From: Bog-756 sp963828385 | GTDB taxonomy: Bacteria; Actinomycetota; Acidimicrobiia; Acidimicrobiales; RAAP-2 | DNA length: 64,000 bases | Assembly (NCBI GenBank): GCA_963828385.1 | Contig: CAWHEF010000002.1 | Location: forward strand, 992,001-1,056,000 | Reading direction: 5' to 3' | Part shown: positions 53,056 through 61,055 of the stretch, piece after piece | Numbering within the stretch: the first letter of the stretch is position 1 | How the letters are laid out: each line of letters starts with the position of its first letter | Program-made: the position numbers and the translations under genes | The notes under the pieces: generated by a model | The model's input: only the letters and a program-made list of their open reading frames with translations | Told to the model about the DNA's origin: nothing | The model's database searches: none

Positions 53056-54619
53056 ATGGACGAAGTGATCGAGCTGCGCAGCGGGCGGATCGAGGGCCTC
53101 CGGCGCAACGGGGTCTGGTCGTTCTCAGGAATCCCCTATGCGGGGCCGCCAACGGGTGCCCGGCGGTGGCGGCCACCGATCGACCCTGAGCCGTGGGCGG
53201 GCATCCGATCCTGTATCGAGTTCGGCCCCATCGCTCCCCAGACGCTCCCTGCGCCGGAATGGTCGTTGGCAGGGGAGCCCGACGAGCAGTCCGAGGACTG
53301 CCTCAGTGTCAATGTCTGGACCCCGGGTCTCGACGGATCCCGGCCGGTCATGGTGTGGGTGCACGGAGGAGCGTTCGTCACCGGCTCGGGATCGAGCGGG
53401 CTCACTCGCGGCGGCCTGCTCGCTCGCGAGGAGGATGTGGTCGTCGTCACCCTCAACTACCGCCTCGGCCTGCTCGGGTTCCTCGCCCACCCTGTGCTCG
53501 ACGAGAGGGGCCAGCCGTGGCTCGACGGACGCGAGTGGTCGGGATGGGGTAACTGGGGATTGGCCGACCAGATCGCCGCCCTCCGTTGGGTGGCCGAGCA
53601 CATCTCGTCCTTCGGCGGTGATCCGGCCAACGTGACCCTCTTCGGTGAGTCGGCCGGCGGCATGGCCGTGTCGGATCTGCTCGCCGCTCCGGAGGCTCGG
53701 GGCCTGTTCCATCGCGCCATCGTGGAGAGCGGCCCCCCGGTGACGTTCACCCCGGACACCGCCATCCGCCGGGCCGAGCAGTGCGCCGATCTGCTGGGTG
53801 TGCCCATGACCAGGGAGGCACTGAGCGGCGTTCCGGCCGAGCAACTGGTGCAGGTGGTGGCCTCGCTCGCCACCCCGACGTCGGACTCCGACCCCGGTCT
53901 GGCCATGATGCCCGCCGTCGACGGCGGGCTGCTGCCGGAGGTGCCACTCGACGCCGTTGCCGCCGGGGCTTCTTCTGGGGTTCCGCTGCTCGCCGGAACA
54001 ACCCGGGACGAGTTCACCTTCTTCATGGTGAGCGACCCGAGGACGGCGTCGATGGACGCCGGCATCCTCCGACGGTGGGTCGATCGGCTCGTTCCCGGGG
54101 ACGGCCGGGCCGAGGCCGTGATCGAGGTGGTCGAACGGGCTCGGCCGTGGCCGCGGCGAATCGGTGGCGCCGCGTGATGTGTGGACGGCCATCGCCACGG
54201 AGTACGTGTTCCGCGCTGCCGGTCGATCCGGTTGGCCGACGCCCACGCCGCAACGGGCCCGACAGCCGGCGCCGAGACCTACGTGTACCTCTTCACCTAC
54301 GAGACGCCGGCCTTCGGTGGCGCCCTCGGCTCGTGTCACGGGGCTCGAGATCCCCTTCGTGTTCGGAACTGTCGCCAAGCCCGCGGTCCAGGCGTTCAGC
54401 GGTGGGGGCGAGGATGCTTTGTCGTTGTCGAAGGTGGTGAGGGGTGCATGGGCCGAGTTCGCCCGGACCGGTGGCCTCGGAGACTGGGTCGGATGGGACC
54501 CTGGTCGCCGACCGACCGAGGTGCTCGGTCCTTGGCCGGACCGGAGCGGCCTGCGCCACCATGTCGAGCGCCCGCGCGACGAGGAGTTAGAGGCCGTGCT
54601 CGCCATACTGCCCGGGTGA
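53056..54619 (+). CDS. Carboxylesterase (type B), frameshifted near its C-terminus
   Basis: An alpha/beta-hydrolase of the carboxylesterase/para-nitrobenzyl esterase family, about 520 residues. Seen: GRIEGLRRNGVWSFSGIPYA, the oxyanion loop WVHGGAFVTGSGS, and the nucleophile elbow TLFGESAGGMAV. After RPWPRR near 54150, extra bases near 54160, 54210-54235 and 54340 shift the ending through other frames: RDVWTAIATEYVFRAA, GAETYVYLFTYETPAFGGALG (before the catalytic His region), then IPFVFGTV and AWAEFARTGG. The start ATG 53056 has AGAGG 7 nt upstream and is divergent from the NlpC/P60 gene. Substrate not known. Confidence 0.83.
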
Positions 54620-54732
54620 CTACTTCAGCTGTTTGCTACTTCGGGTCGGTACGCTGGACCTGCTTCCGTCGGATGCTTCGAGCAAGTTCCTGGACACATT
54701 GTCGAGGAACGCACCGCCGGGATCTCACCTTC

Positions 54733-54806
54733 GGGGACGTAGCCCAATTGGTAGAGGCAGGGCGCTTAAACCGCCTCCAGTGAGGGTTCGATCCCCTCCG
54801 TCCCCA
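54733..54806 (+). tRNA. Class-I tRNA with UAA anticodon (nominal tRNA-Leu), unusual
   Basis: A good cloverleaf of 74 nt. Acceptor GGGGACG (54733-54739) pairs fully with CGTCCCC (54799-54805), discriminator A. The anticodon stem GGGCG/CGCCT encloses CTTAAAC, anticodon TAA (54767-54769). The variable loop is only CCAGT (5 nt). The T stem GAGGG/CCCTC encloses TTCGATC. The D stem GCCC/GAGGC needs a bulged A. Bacterial tRNA-Leu normally has a long variable arm, so anticodon and architecture disagree. CCA is not encoded. A pentanucleotide (ACTCG) repeat starts at the discriminator base. Confidence 0.8.
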
Positions 54807-54892
54807 CTCGACTCGACTCGACTCACTCGTTGACGTGCACTCTTGTGACGTCGACGGTTCCATGGCGCGAACACCGCCGAGAGCTTGGAGCG

Positions 54893-54911
54893 ATCCTACT
54901 TATGGTAGGAT
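54893..54911 (+). promoter_or_regulatory. Operator overlapping the -10 box of the RHH-PIN module
   Basis: ATCCTAC (54893-54899), loop TTATG and GTAGGAT (54905-54911) form a perfect 7-bp-arm inverted repeat. Its right arm contains TAGGAT (54906-54911), a -10 box ending 7 nt before the GTG of the antitoxin. Binding of the ribbon-helix-helix antitoxin here would block transcription, a compact autoregulatory arrangement with a leaderless mRNA. Confidence 0.65.
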
Positions 54912-54918
54912 TGGTGAC

Positions 54919-55317
54919 GTGGCCACCTCAGCTCGGAAAAGAACGTCGACGCCAGAGCCTTCAGCAGCCGAGCCGGCCGATGGGCCCGAATCTGTCCTGA
55001 TCGGCGAGATACGGACCGAAGCAGGCCCGGCCTTCAGCCCAGCGACTCGGCTCCGGGTGCGTGGACTGAACGTGCTCGCACAGGCTGGCGCTCAAGAGAA
55101 GCAAAAGGTCTCCCTGACGCTGGACAAGAGGCTCGTGGACGAGATCCGTGCGCAGTTCGGAGGTCGGGCACTCTCGGCGTCGATCAACGAGTTGCTTTAT
55201 GCTGCGTTGACTCAAGAGCACTTGGGTGAGCTTGTGGACGAGTTGGAGCGGGAAGTGGGAACGCCGTCCCCGGAAGCCTACGACCGTGTTCTTGCTCAGT
55301 GGTTCGCCGAGGACTGA
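54919..55317 (+). CDS. Ribbon-helix-helix antitoxin of a PIN toxin-antitoxin module
   Basis: A 132-residue protein. The N-terminal 50 residues are Ser/Pro/Glu-rich and look disordered. The RHH DNA-binding fold lies at about 72-110: KQKVSLTLDKRLVDEIRAQFG then SASINELLYAAL. The C-terminal acidic helix (HLGELVDELEREVG...WFAED) probably binds the toxin. GTG 54919 fits a leaderless transcript from TAGGAT 7 nt upstream; the longer frame to 54835 would cross the operator. The toxin gene overlaps its 3' end by 19 nt. A CopG/VapB-like antitoxin is the most likely identity. Confidence 0.8.
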   Translation: MATSARKRTSTPEPSAAEPADGPESVLIGEIRTEAGPAFSPATRLRVRGLNVLAQAGAQEKQKVSLTLDKRLVDEIRAQFGGRALSASINELLYAALTQEHLGELVDELEREVGTPSPEAYDRVLAQWFAED

Positions 55318-55739
55318 AGGGCGCTCCTCCTGCACCATGGCCGTCGGTAGTGCTCGACAGCGAAGGGCTGTGGGCCGTGGCAAGGAATGACAGCGAGGAC
55401 GCGAGGGCGGTTCTCACCTCGTCTCGAGAAGCCGGCGTTCGTGTCTTTGTGCCGTCGGTAGTGCTCGCGGAGGCCCTCTTCGGTGACAACCGGGACGCTC
55501 GAGCGAACCAGGCGCTCAAAAAGCTGCAAGTCGTGCCCGTCTCCGAGCCGGTCGCGCGGATGGCCGCGAAACTGAAGCGGTTGACCGACATGAGTGGCGT
55601 GGCAGGGACGGTCGACGCTCTCGTCGTGGCAGTATCGGCCGCCGCAGGCGGTGGCGTCGTCCTCACCGCCGACGCCGACGACATCGGCAAGCTGGCAGGC
55701 GCAGTCTCGGATGTGCGTATCCGACCGATACGCGTCTGA
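55299..55739 (+). CDS. PIN-domain toxin
   Basis: A 146-residue PIN-fold nuclease. The acidic residues are Asp20 in VVLDSEGLW, Glu58 in VVLAEALFG, Asp106 in TVDALVVAV and the Asp125-Asp128 cluster in VLTADADDIGKL. It is more distant from canonical VapC than the toxin at 1631-2008 but paired in the same way with an RHH antitoxin. The GTG at 55299 overlaps the antitoxin gene by 19 nt. The stop TGA (55737-55739) overlaps a CTG in the frame of a mazF-like remnant. The first 14 residues are not conserved, so a later start is possible. Confidence 0.82.
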   Translation: MVRRGLKGAPPAPWPSVVLDSEGLWAVARNDSEDARAVLTSSREAGVRVFVPSVVLAEALFGDNRDARANQALKKLQVVPVSEPVARMAAKLKRLTDMSGVAGTVDALVVAVSAAAGGGVVLTADADDIGKLAGAVSDVRIRPIRV

Positions 55740-56053
55740 GTGACCGACCTGTCGGACGGCGACCCGTCGTCATCCTCTCCCGCGACGCAGCCATCCCGCG
55801 CCTCCGGCGTGCCCTTGTCGCGCCGTGCACGACCACAATCCGCGACTTGGCCAGCGAGGTGCTGCTCGAACCCGGGGACGACCCCGTCCCACGCCGATCC
55901 GGGATCAATCTCGACTCGGTCGAGAGCGTGTCGACCGCCGTCCTCGTCGAGCGCCTCGGACGCCTCAGCGATCAGCGGATGCGGCAAGTCGGCGAGGCGC
56001 TCCAAGTGGCGACGGACTGCCCCGTTGACGCAGCGGCGGACCGCCCTGGCTGA
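55736..56053 (+). pseudogene. MazF/PemK-type toxin remnant lacking its N-terminus
   Basis: The frame directly after the PIN toxin encodes VGRRPVVILSRDAAIPRL, then VAPCTTTIRDLASEVLLEPG, INLDSVESVSTAVLVERLG and MRQVGEALQVATDC. These match the MazF/PemK fold from its second strand to the end. The first strand and usual MRRGEVW start are missing and no ATG, GTG or TTG start exists; a CTG at 55736 overlaps the PIN stop (CTGA). It is either a truncated relic or a coupled, N-terminally trimmed toxin. The sequence is well kept, so the truncation may be recent. Confidence 0.68.
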
Positions 56054-56110
56054 CACAAGCCGATCTTCATGATTCGAGACACGTGCGATCCGTTCCGACA
56101 TGATGAAGCG

Positions 56111-57046
56111 GTGCCCCGCCCGTTCCGGTTCAGCCTCCAGTCCGTCGCCATCGACAGTCGCCGCCAGTGGCGAGACCACGCCCGGAAGACCGGCGATCTC
56201 GGCTTCTCCCTGCTGTTGACGGCAGACCACCTCGACAGATGTGCCGCGCCGCTCGCCCCGCTCGTCTCGGCAGCGGAAGCCGCTCCAGACCTGCGGGTAG
56301 GGACGCTCGTGCTCAACAACGACCTCCGCCATCCGAGCGTCCTCGCACGCGAGGCCGCCGCCGTCGACCTGCTCACTGACGGTCGGCTCGAGCTCGGCAT
56401 CGGCGCCGGGCACGCCCGGCCCGAGTACGAACGCAACGGACTGCGTTTCGACACCGGAGCGGTGCGGATCGCCAGGCTCGAGGAGTCAGTGCAGGTGTTG
56501 CGTGCTCTCATCGATGGCAAGACGGTCAGTCACCACGGGACCTACTACGACATCGAAGGGGAGACCTGCTATCCCCGGCCGGCCCAGACCCGCGTCCCAT
56601 TCCTCGTCGGTGGCGGAGGGAACCGCACGCTCGCCGTGGCCGCCCGTCACGCCGACACGGTCGGGTTCACCGGTCTCGGCAGAACACTGGCCGACGGGAG
56701 TCGCCACGAGCCGACCGGGTTCAGTCCCGAGGCAGTGACCAACCAGGTCGAGTGGGTCCGTGACCACGCCGGCAGCCGGTTCGAAGAACTGGAGCTCCAC
56801 GCACTCGTCCAGTCAGTCGTCGTGACCGACCGTGCCCAAAACGCGGCCGACCGCCTCCGGTCACGGTTTCCGGGGCTCACCACGGCAGATCTCCTGGACT
56901 CGCCGTACGTACTCATCGGAACCGTCGACAGCATCGTCGAGGCGCTTATCGAGCGGCGTGAACGCTGGGGGTTCTCGCACTACACGGTTCGCTCCGCCGC
57001 CGCCCCTGCCTTCGCCCCGGTGGTTGCCAGCCTTCGCGGGGCGTAG
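56111..57046 (+). CDS. F420-type luciferase-like oxidoreductase
   Basis: A 311-residue TIM-barrel enzyme of the luciferase-like monooxygenase family. It has the features of the actinobacterial F420-dependent subgroup: an N-terminal FRFSLQSVAID, LLTADHLDRCAAPLAPLVSAA, VGTLVLNNDLRHPSVLAREAAAVDLLTDGRLELGIGAGH, and PRPAQTRVPFLVGGGGNRTL. The substrate is unknown. I use the GTG at 56111; the frame continues to 56069 without conservation. It follows the toxin remnant and precedes the second YfhO-like gene, neither of which suggests a pathway. Confidence 0.85.
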   Translation: MPRPFRFSLQSVAIDSRRQWRDHARKTGDLGFSLLLTADHLDRCAAPLAPLVSAAEAAPDLRVGTLVLNNDLRHPSVLAREAAAVDLLTDGRLELGIGAGHARPEYERNGLRFDTGAVRIARLEESVQVLRALIDGKTVSHHGTYYDIEGETCYPRPAQTRVPFLVGGGGNRTLAVAARHADTVGFTGLGRTLADGSRHEPTGFSPEAVTNQVEWVRDHAGSRFEELELHALVQSVVVTDRAQNAADRLRSRFPGLTTADLLDSPYVLIGTVDSIVEALIERRERWGFSHYTVRSAAAPAFAPVVASLRGA

Positions 57047-57147
57047 AAAGGCCGCGACGCCACCAGGCTCCTCTCCGTTGCCGTGCTAGAACGGTCCCGG
57101 CTCAGTGGAGCTGGCGTACCGATGCAAAGGGGCGCGGAGCCTTTGCG

Positions 57148-59559
57148 ATGAGTGTCGATACCGAAGTGGTCCACGACCACTCCAGCATGGGCGTGGCTTC
57201 GGGCGTCCGTTCTGGCGGAAGTGCACCGTCGTCTCACAGTTCGGGCACCCCCACCCTTGGGTGGCAGCACGTTGTTGCCGTCGGCTGGACGGTCCTCCTC
57301 GCCGCCGTCGTCCTGGGCCCGGCCTTGGCCCATGGCGGCATGTTCGGCCCCTACGGCCTGCTGTCCCACTCGGGCCTGACGGCCCGTGCCGGCGTCGTCG
57401 CCCACGGCAACACCAACAACAGTGACGCCATCGTCGAGATGATCCCGTGGACGCAGCTCGACTGGACCCAGGTCCACAGCGGCGTGCTACCTCTTTGGAA
57501 CCCGTCAAACGGGCTGGGAATGCCGCTGGCGTTCAACTGGCAATCGGCGGCGTTCGGTGTGCCCTCGCTCGTCGGATACCTCGTCCCGCTGCGTTTCGCC
57601 TACACAGCAGGAGCGATGCTCACCCTGATCATCGCCGGCAGCGGTGCGTACGTGGCAGGACGGGCACTCCGACTGAGCTTCCTCGGGGCCGTGATGACCG
57701 CCACCGTCTTCGAACTGAGCGGTCCCATGGTCGCGTGGCTCGGCTATCCGGCAGCCCAGGTCATGGCGTGGGGTGGCTGGGTGCTGGCCGCCACCGTGCT
57801 CGTCCTCCGCGGTAACCGGCGCGTCCCCTCGGTGGTGTTCCTGGCTCTCGTCGTCGCCTGTGCCATCTATTCGGGCTTTCCCGAGACCTTGATCGTCATG
57901 ACCATCGCCACCTTTGTGTTCGCCGTCGTCGTGCTGGTGTCGAGAGCTCTGTCCGGCCACCTCGGCTTTCCCGGAGGGCCTGTAGTCAAGCCGGCGATCG
58001 ACCTGGCCGCGGGCGTGATCGCCGGCGGCGCGCTCGGAGCACCGCTGGTCCTTCCCAGCCTCCAGCTCACCGCCGGGTCCCTGCGCGCCACCGCCGGCGC
58101 CTACGCCGCCCCGCCGGTCCATGACACCCTCTATCTCGCCTTCGCCGGGTTCGACGGCGCGCCAGTGCCCCGCAGCTACGCCTTTTCCGGCGGGAGCTTC
58201 TTCTACAACGAGACCGCCGTCTACGTCGGGATCATCGCCCTGGTGCTCGCCCTCTTGGGCGTCGGGGTGGCGGTGAGGCGGCACCGGGCTGAGATCGTGG
58301 CCATCACCGTGGTCGGCGTGGCCTGTGGCGCGCTCGCCTATCTCGGTCCCGTCGCCCACCTCGCTGACGACGTGCCCGGTGTCGGAGACGTGAACTGGCT
58401 CCGAGCCCTGATGCCTCTGGCCCTCGTTGTCGCCGTGCTGGCGGGAGTCGGCGCGACTGAGTTCGCCCGTCCCCGGGTGTCCCGTGCCGTCCGGTCCTGG
58501 CTGGTGGGTGGCTTCTCCGCCGCTGCGCTCGTCCTCGCCGGGATCTGGGTCGTCGGCCGCGGGGGAGGGCTCCCCAGCTTCGGTCGGCAACTGGCCGTGC
58601 ACGTCCGGGCCGAGAGTTTTGTGTGGCCTGCGGTCGGCGTGGGGGTCGGCCTCGCCGGAGCCCTCATCCTCTACCGGCGAGCCCGGTGGGGGAGAGCGGT
58701 GGCCGTAGCCATGATCGCCGGCGAGGCGCTGTTCCTCGTGACGGCGGGCTCGGTCCTGACTTCGTGGAGCCCCGACGGCGCGCCGCCGACCCCGGCAGTG
58801 CGAACGCTCCAGGGGATCGTGGGCGATGCCCGGGTGGGTGCCGGCCCCGGCGCTTCGGCCGGTCCTTGCGCATTGGGAGTCGGGGCCGAGGCCAACCTCC
58901 TCTATGGCACCAGTGAGCTCGATCTGTACGACCCGATCGTGCCCAAGTCCTACTTCTCGACATGGAAGAAGTTCACGCGCACGTCGGGGGGCGAGACAGC
59001 GTGGAACCACTTCTGTCCGACGATCACGACCGTGGGTGAGGCCCGCCTGCTCGGAGCCTCGTACGTGCTCGAACTGACCGGTCAACCGGGGCCCCCCGGA
59101 AGCCGGTTCGTGAAGGCGATCAAGGTCGCCAATCCGGATCCGGGCGACCTGCTCGGGACGCCGCCTCCGGACGAGGCCCTCTACCGCATCCCCGATTCGA
59201 CGGTGGCCACCCTCTCGAGCGCCGGGTCCAACCGGCCGGGAAGCGGCGTCCCCCTCACGACGGTCGGGGCCAATCCCGCTCAGCTTCGCATCGTCACGCG
59301 TGCACGGACGGAAGGAACGCTCCGGGTCCGGGTGACCGACGTTCCCGGCTGGCAGGCCTCCATCGACGGTCGCCCGCTGTCGCTCGGGCACTCGTCCGTT
59401 TTCGAAGTGACTGCCCGCATCCCGTCCGGCCGCCACGTCATCACCCTCCGCTACTGGCCCGCAGCCTTCACCGTGGGCCTCGTCATCGCCGTGGTGGGGG
59501 TGCTCGCCCTGGCTGGCGCGCTGGTCCTCGACCTCGTGGCCCGGCGGCGGTATACGTAA
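57148..59559 (+). CDS. YfhO-like polytopic membrane protein (second copy)
   Basis: An 803-residue protein with the same plan as 45792-48374. An N-terminal helix is followed by the extracytoplasmic loop (WTQLDWTQVHSGVLPLWNPS and SNGLGMPLAFNWQSA), about a dozen transmembrane helices, and a periplasmic domain (about 545-750). It ends in the beta module VTDVPGWQASIDGRPLSLG, then PSGRHVITLRYWP, and a last helix. This is expected of GT-C-type glycan-modifying proteins. The ATG at 57148 has GGAG 8 nt upstream. The gene is intact. About 100 nt separate it from the F420-type gene upstream. Confidence 0.83.
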   Translation: MSVDTEVVHDHSSMGVASGVRSGGSAPSSHSSGTPTLGWQHVVAVGWTVLLAAVVLGPALAHGGMFGPYGLLSHSGLTARAGVVAHGNTNNSDAIVEMIPWTQLDWTQVHSGVLPLWNPSNGLGMPLAFNWQSAAFGVPSLVGYLVPLRFAYTAGAMLTLIIAGSGAYVAGRALRLSFLGAVMTATVFELSGPMVAWLGYPAAQVMAWGGWVLAATVLVLRGNRRVPSVVFLALVVACAIYSGFPETLIVMTIATFVFAVVVLVSRALSGHLGFPGGPVVKPAIDLAAGVIAGGALGAPLVLPSLQLTAGSLRATAGAYAAPPVHDTLYLAFAGFDGAPVPRSYAFSGGSFFYNETAVYVGIIALVLALLGVGVAVRRHRAEIVAITVVGVACGALAYLGPVAHLADDVPGVGDVNWLRALMPLALVVAVLAGVGATEFARPRVSRAVRSWLVGGFSAAALVLAGIWVVGRGGGLPSFGRQLAVHVRAESFVWPAVGVGVGLAGALILYRRARWGRAVAVAMIAGEALFLVTAGSVLTSWSPDGAPPTPAVRTLQGIVGDARVGAGPGASAGPCALGVGAEANLLYGTSELDLYDPIVPKSYFSTWKKFTRTSGGETAWNHFCPTITTVGEARLLGASYVLELTGQPGPPGSRFVKAIKVANPDPGDLLGTPPPDEALYRIPDSTVATLSSAGSNRPGSGVPLTTVGANPAQLRIVTRARTEGTLRVRVTDVPGWQASIDGRPLSLGHSSVFEVTARIPSGRHVITLRYWPAAFTVGLVIAVVGVLALAGALVLDLVARRRYT

Positions 59560-59706
59560 CACTCCCCTAATGGCGGCCTCACCTCCGTATTACGACCTCT
59601 TGTCACTGTGGAGCCGACAGCCACACGCGGGCGGCCCGGCCTGGATGGGCGTACGATCTCCCACCTTGTCGCCGGCTCGTCCGCCACGACACCAGGGGTG
59701 TGACGC

Positions 59707-60279
59707 ATGACCTATCCATCCAGCGGAGACCCGACCCAACCCGACCGGCCCACCTCGGTGCCACCAGGAGGATCGCCACCGCCGATCGAGGCCAGGGTGA
59801 TCTCCGACGAGGAGGGGCCGATGAGACGATGGTGGGCAAAGCTGCGGACGCTGGTCAGGGACAACCAGTGGGCCTTCGGGGTCGGGGCCGTCGTGGTGGC
59901 GCTGGCTGCAGGCATCGGGATCGGCCTGGCCGTGGGCGGGGGCAGCAGCACCAATGCCACGCCCGCATCCAGCGTCACGCCGACGCACGCTGCGGCAACT
60001 CCTCATCATGCCCTCAAGGGTGTCCGAGGAACGATCTCCGCCGAGTCCGGATCGACGTGGACGGTGCAGACCCGATCCGGCACCTCGTTCACGGTCGTGA
60101 TCTCGTCGTCGACGCAGTTCGGGTCGAAGGCGGCGCCGGCGACAGCGTCGCAGTTCCCCGTGGGCAGCGAGGTGGTGGCGCGGGGTGAACGAACGGGAAC
60201 GACGGTGATCGCCCGGCGCGTCCTCGTCCCCAAGGCATCGAGCGCCACGACGACCACGACGACTCCCTCCTCCGCATGA
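59707..60279 (+). CDS. Single-pass membrane protein with DUF5666-like domain
   Basis: A 190-residue protein. The N-terminal 45 residues are Pro-rich and cytoplasmic, with RRWWAKLRTLVRDNQ just before a transmembrane helix (WAFGVGAVVVALAAGIGIGLAVG). A Thr/Ala linker leads to a small extracytoplasmic beta domain (about 105-175): VRGTISAESGSTWTVQTRSG, then FTVVISSSTQF and GSEVVARGERTG, the pattern of DUF5666/OB-like domains. The Thr/Ser-rich tail ends the protein. Function unknown. A TACGAT at 59652-59657 could be its -10 box, giving a leader of about 43 nt. Confidence 0.72.
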   Translation: MTYPSSGDPTQPDRPTSVPPGGSPPPIEARVISDEEGPMRRWWAKLRTLVRDNQWAFGVGAVVVALAAGIGIGLAVGGGSSTNATPASSVTPTHAAATPHHALKGVRGTISAESGSTWTVQTRSGTSFTVVISSSTQFGSKAAPATASQFPVGSEVVARGERTGTTVIARRVLVPKASSATTTTTTPSSA

Positions 60280-60389
60280 GATCAGCGGGGCGCCATCGAC
60301 CTTCGTGATCTGGAACCGGGAGACGGGGCCCATGGCCGCCGTCTCTCGGTTGGGCCGACCGACTGCGCCGCCGAGCCGGGACGGAGGCC

Positions 60390-60395
60390 TACAAT
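60390..60395 (+). promoter_or_regulatory. Candidate leaderless -10 box of the DUF2510 gene
   Basis: TACAAT, close to the consensus TATAAT, ends 6 nt before the ATG at 60402. That places the likely transcription start at the start codon. It is the best example in the window. Confidence 0.65.
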
Positions 60396-60401
60396 TGCGT
60401 G

Positions 60402-61013
60402 ATGCAGACGGATAACACCGAGCTTGTCCTCCTGCTCGTCCTCTCCCTGGTATGGGCCGTCCTGGGCTACCGGCTCTCGGAGCGGGATCGAAGGACTCTC
60501 GGGCGGACGCCGTGGGGCCTCCCCTCCCTGCTCTGGGCGTTCTTCTGGTTCCTGTCGCTGATCCTCGGGCTCGTCCTGTACCTCATCGCCCACGGTGGCG
60601 GCGTCCGCCGGGCCCAAAGGAGCGGTGTGGTCGGAGTTCCGGGGACCATGCCCCCCTACGGCGATCGGGCGGCCGAGCAATTCCCGGCCTACCCGCGACC
60701 GGCGAACGGAAGGTCGGATCCCGCCCCGATCGCTCAACCCGCCCCGATCGCTCAACCGGCCCCGGTCGCTCAGAGCGAGCCGACGCCCGATGCGGATGGG
60801 GACCCCGACGCAGGCGCACCCGAACCTCAGACCGAGCGGCAGAGCAGCGGCTCCGGCGCCGGGTTGCCGACGTCTCCACCGGCATGGCATCCCGACCCGG
60901 GCGGCCGGTTCGACTTCCGCTGGTGGGACGGCTACCAGTGGACGTCATATGTCTCCACTGACGGGCAGGCGTTCGTGGACACCAGTCCCGACCAACGTAT
61001 CGGTCCCTACTGA
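60402..61013 (+). CDS. Membrane protein with C-terminal DUF2510 domain
   Basis: A 203-residue protein. Two hydrophobic helices (VLLLVLSLVWAVLGYRL and LLWAFFWFLSLILGLVLYLIA) are separated by a short charged loop. A Pro/Ala-rich linker with an 18-bp tandem repeat follows. The C-terminal module is DUF2510: PPAWHPDPGGRFDFRWWDGYQWT, with its WxPDP and RxWxG-like Trp residues. DUF2510 is common in actinobacterial membrane proteins and has no known enzymatic role. The ATG at 60402 is chosen because of the adjacent TACAAT box; the GTG just before it would add one residue. Confidence 0.82.
   Translation: MQTDNTELVLLLVLSLVWAVLGYRLSERDRRTLGRTPWGLPSLLWAFFWFLSLILGLVLYLIAHGGGVRRAQRSGVVGVPGTMPPYGDRAAEQFPAYPRPANGRSDPAPIAQPAPIAQPAPVAQSEPTPDADGDPDAGAPEPQTERQSSGSGAGLPTSPPAWHPDPGGRFDFRWWDGYQWTSYVSTDGQAFVDTSPDQRIGPY
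60723..60773 (+). repeat. Three 18-bp in-frame repeats in the DUF2510 gene linker
   Basis: Two 18-bp units (60723-60740, 60741-60758), beginning GCCCCGATCGCTCA, and a third partial one (60759-60773) encode the hexapeptide APIAQP in the linker between membrane helices and the DUF2510 domain. Confidence 0.85.
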
Positions 61014-61055
61014 GGCCGGCGCACCGTATTGGCCGAGAAGCGAGTGGGCCGCCCG

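Noticed and set aside
48342..54619. Programmed ribosomal frameshifting as the cause of the split genes
   Set aside because: There are far too many shifts, in unrelated genes, all plus-one in short G/C runs and without slippery sites or downstream structures that recur. Base error is simpler.
54806..54830. The ACTCG repeat after the UAA tRNA as an attachment site
   Set aside because: It is a simple pentanucleotide microsatellite. No copy of the tRNA 3' end or integrase gene was found nearby.
57505..59562. A 685-codon minus-strand frame opposite the second YfhO-like gene
   Set aside because: Low-complexity, charged sequence with no domain; the plus-strand frame has clear transmembrane helices and a family match.
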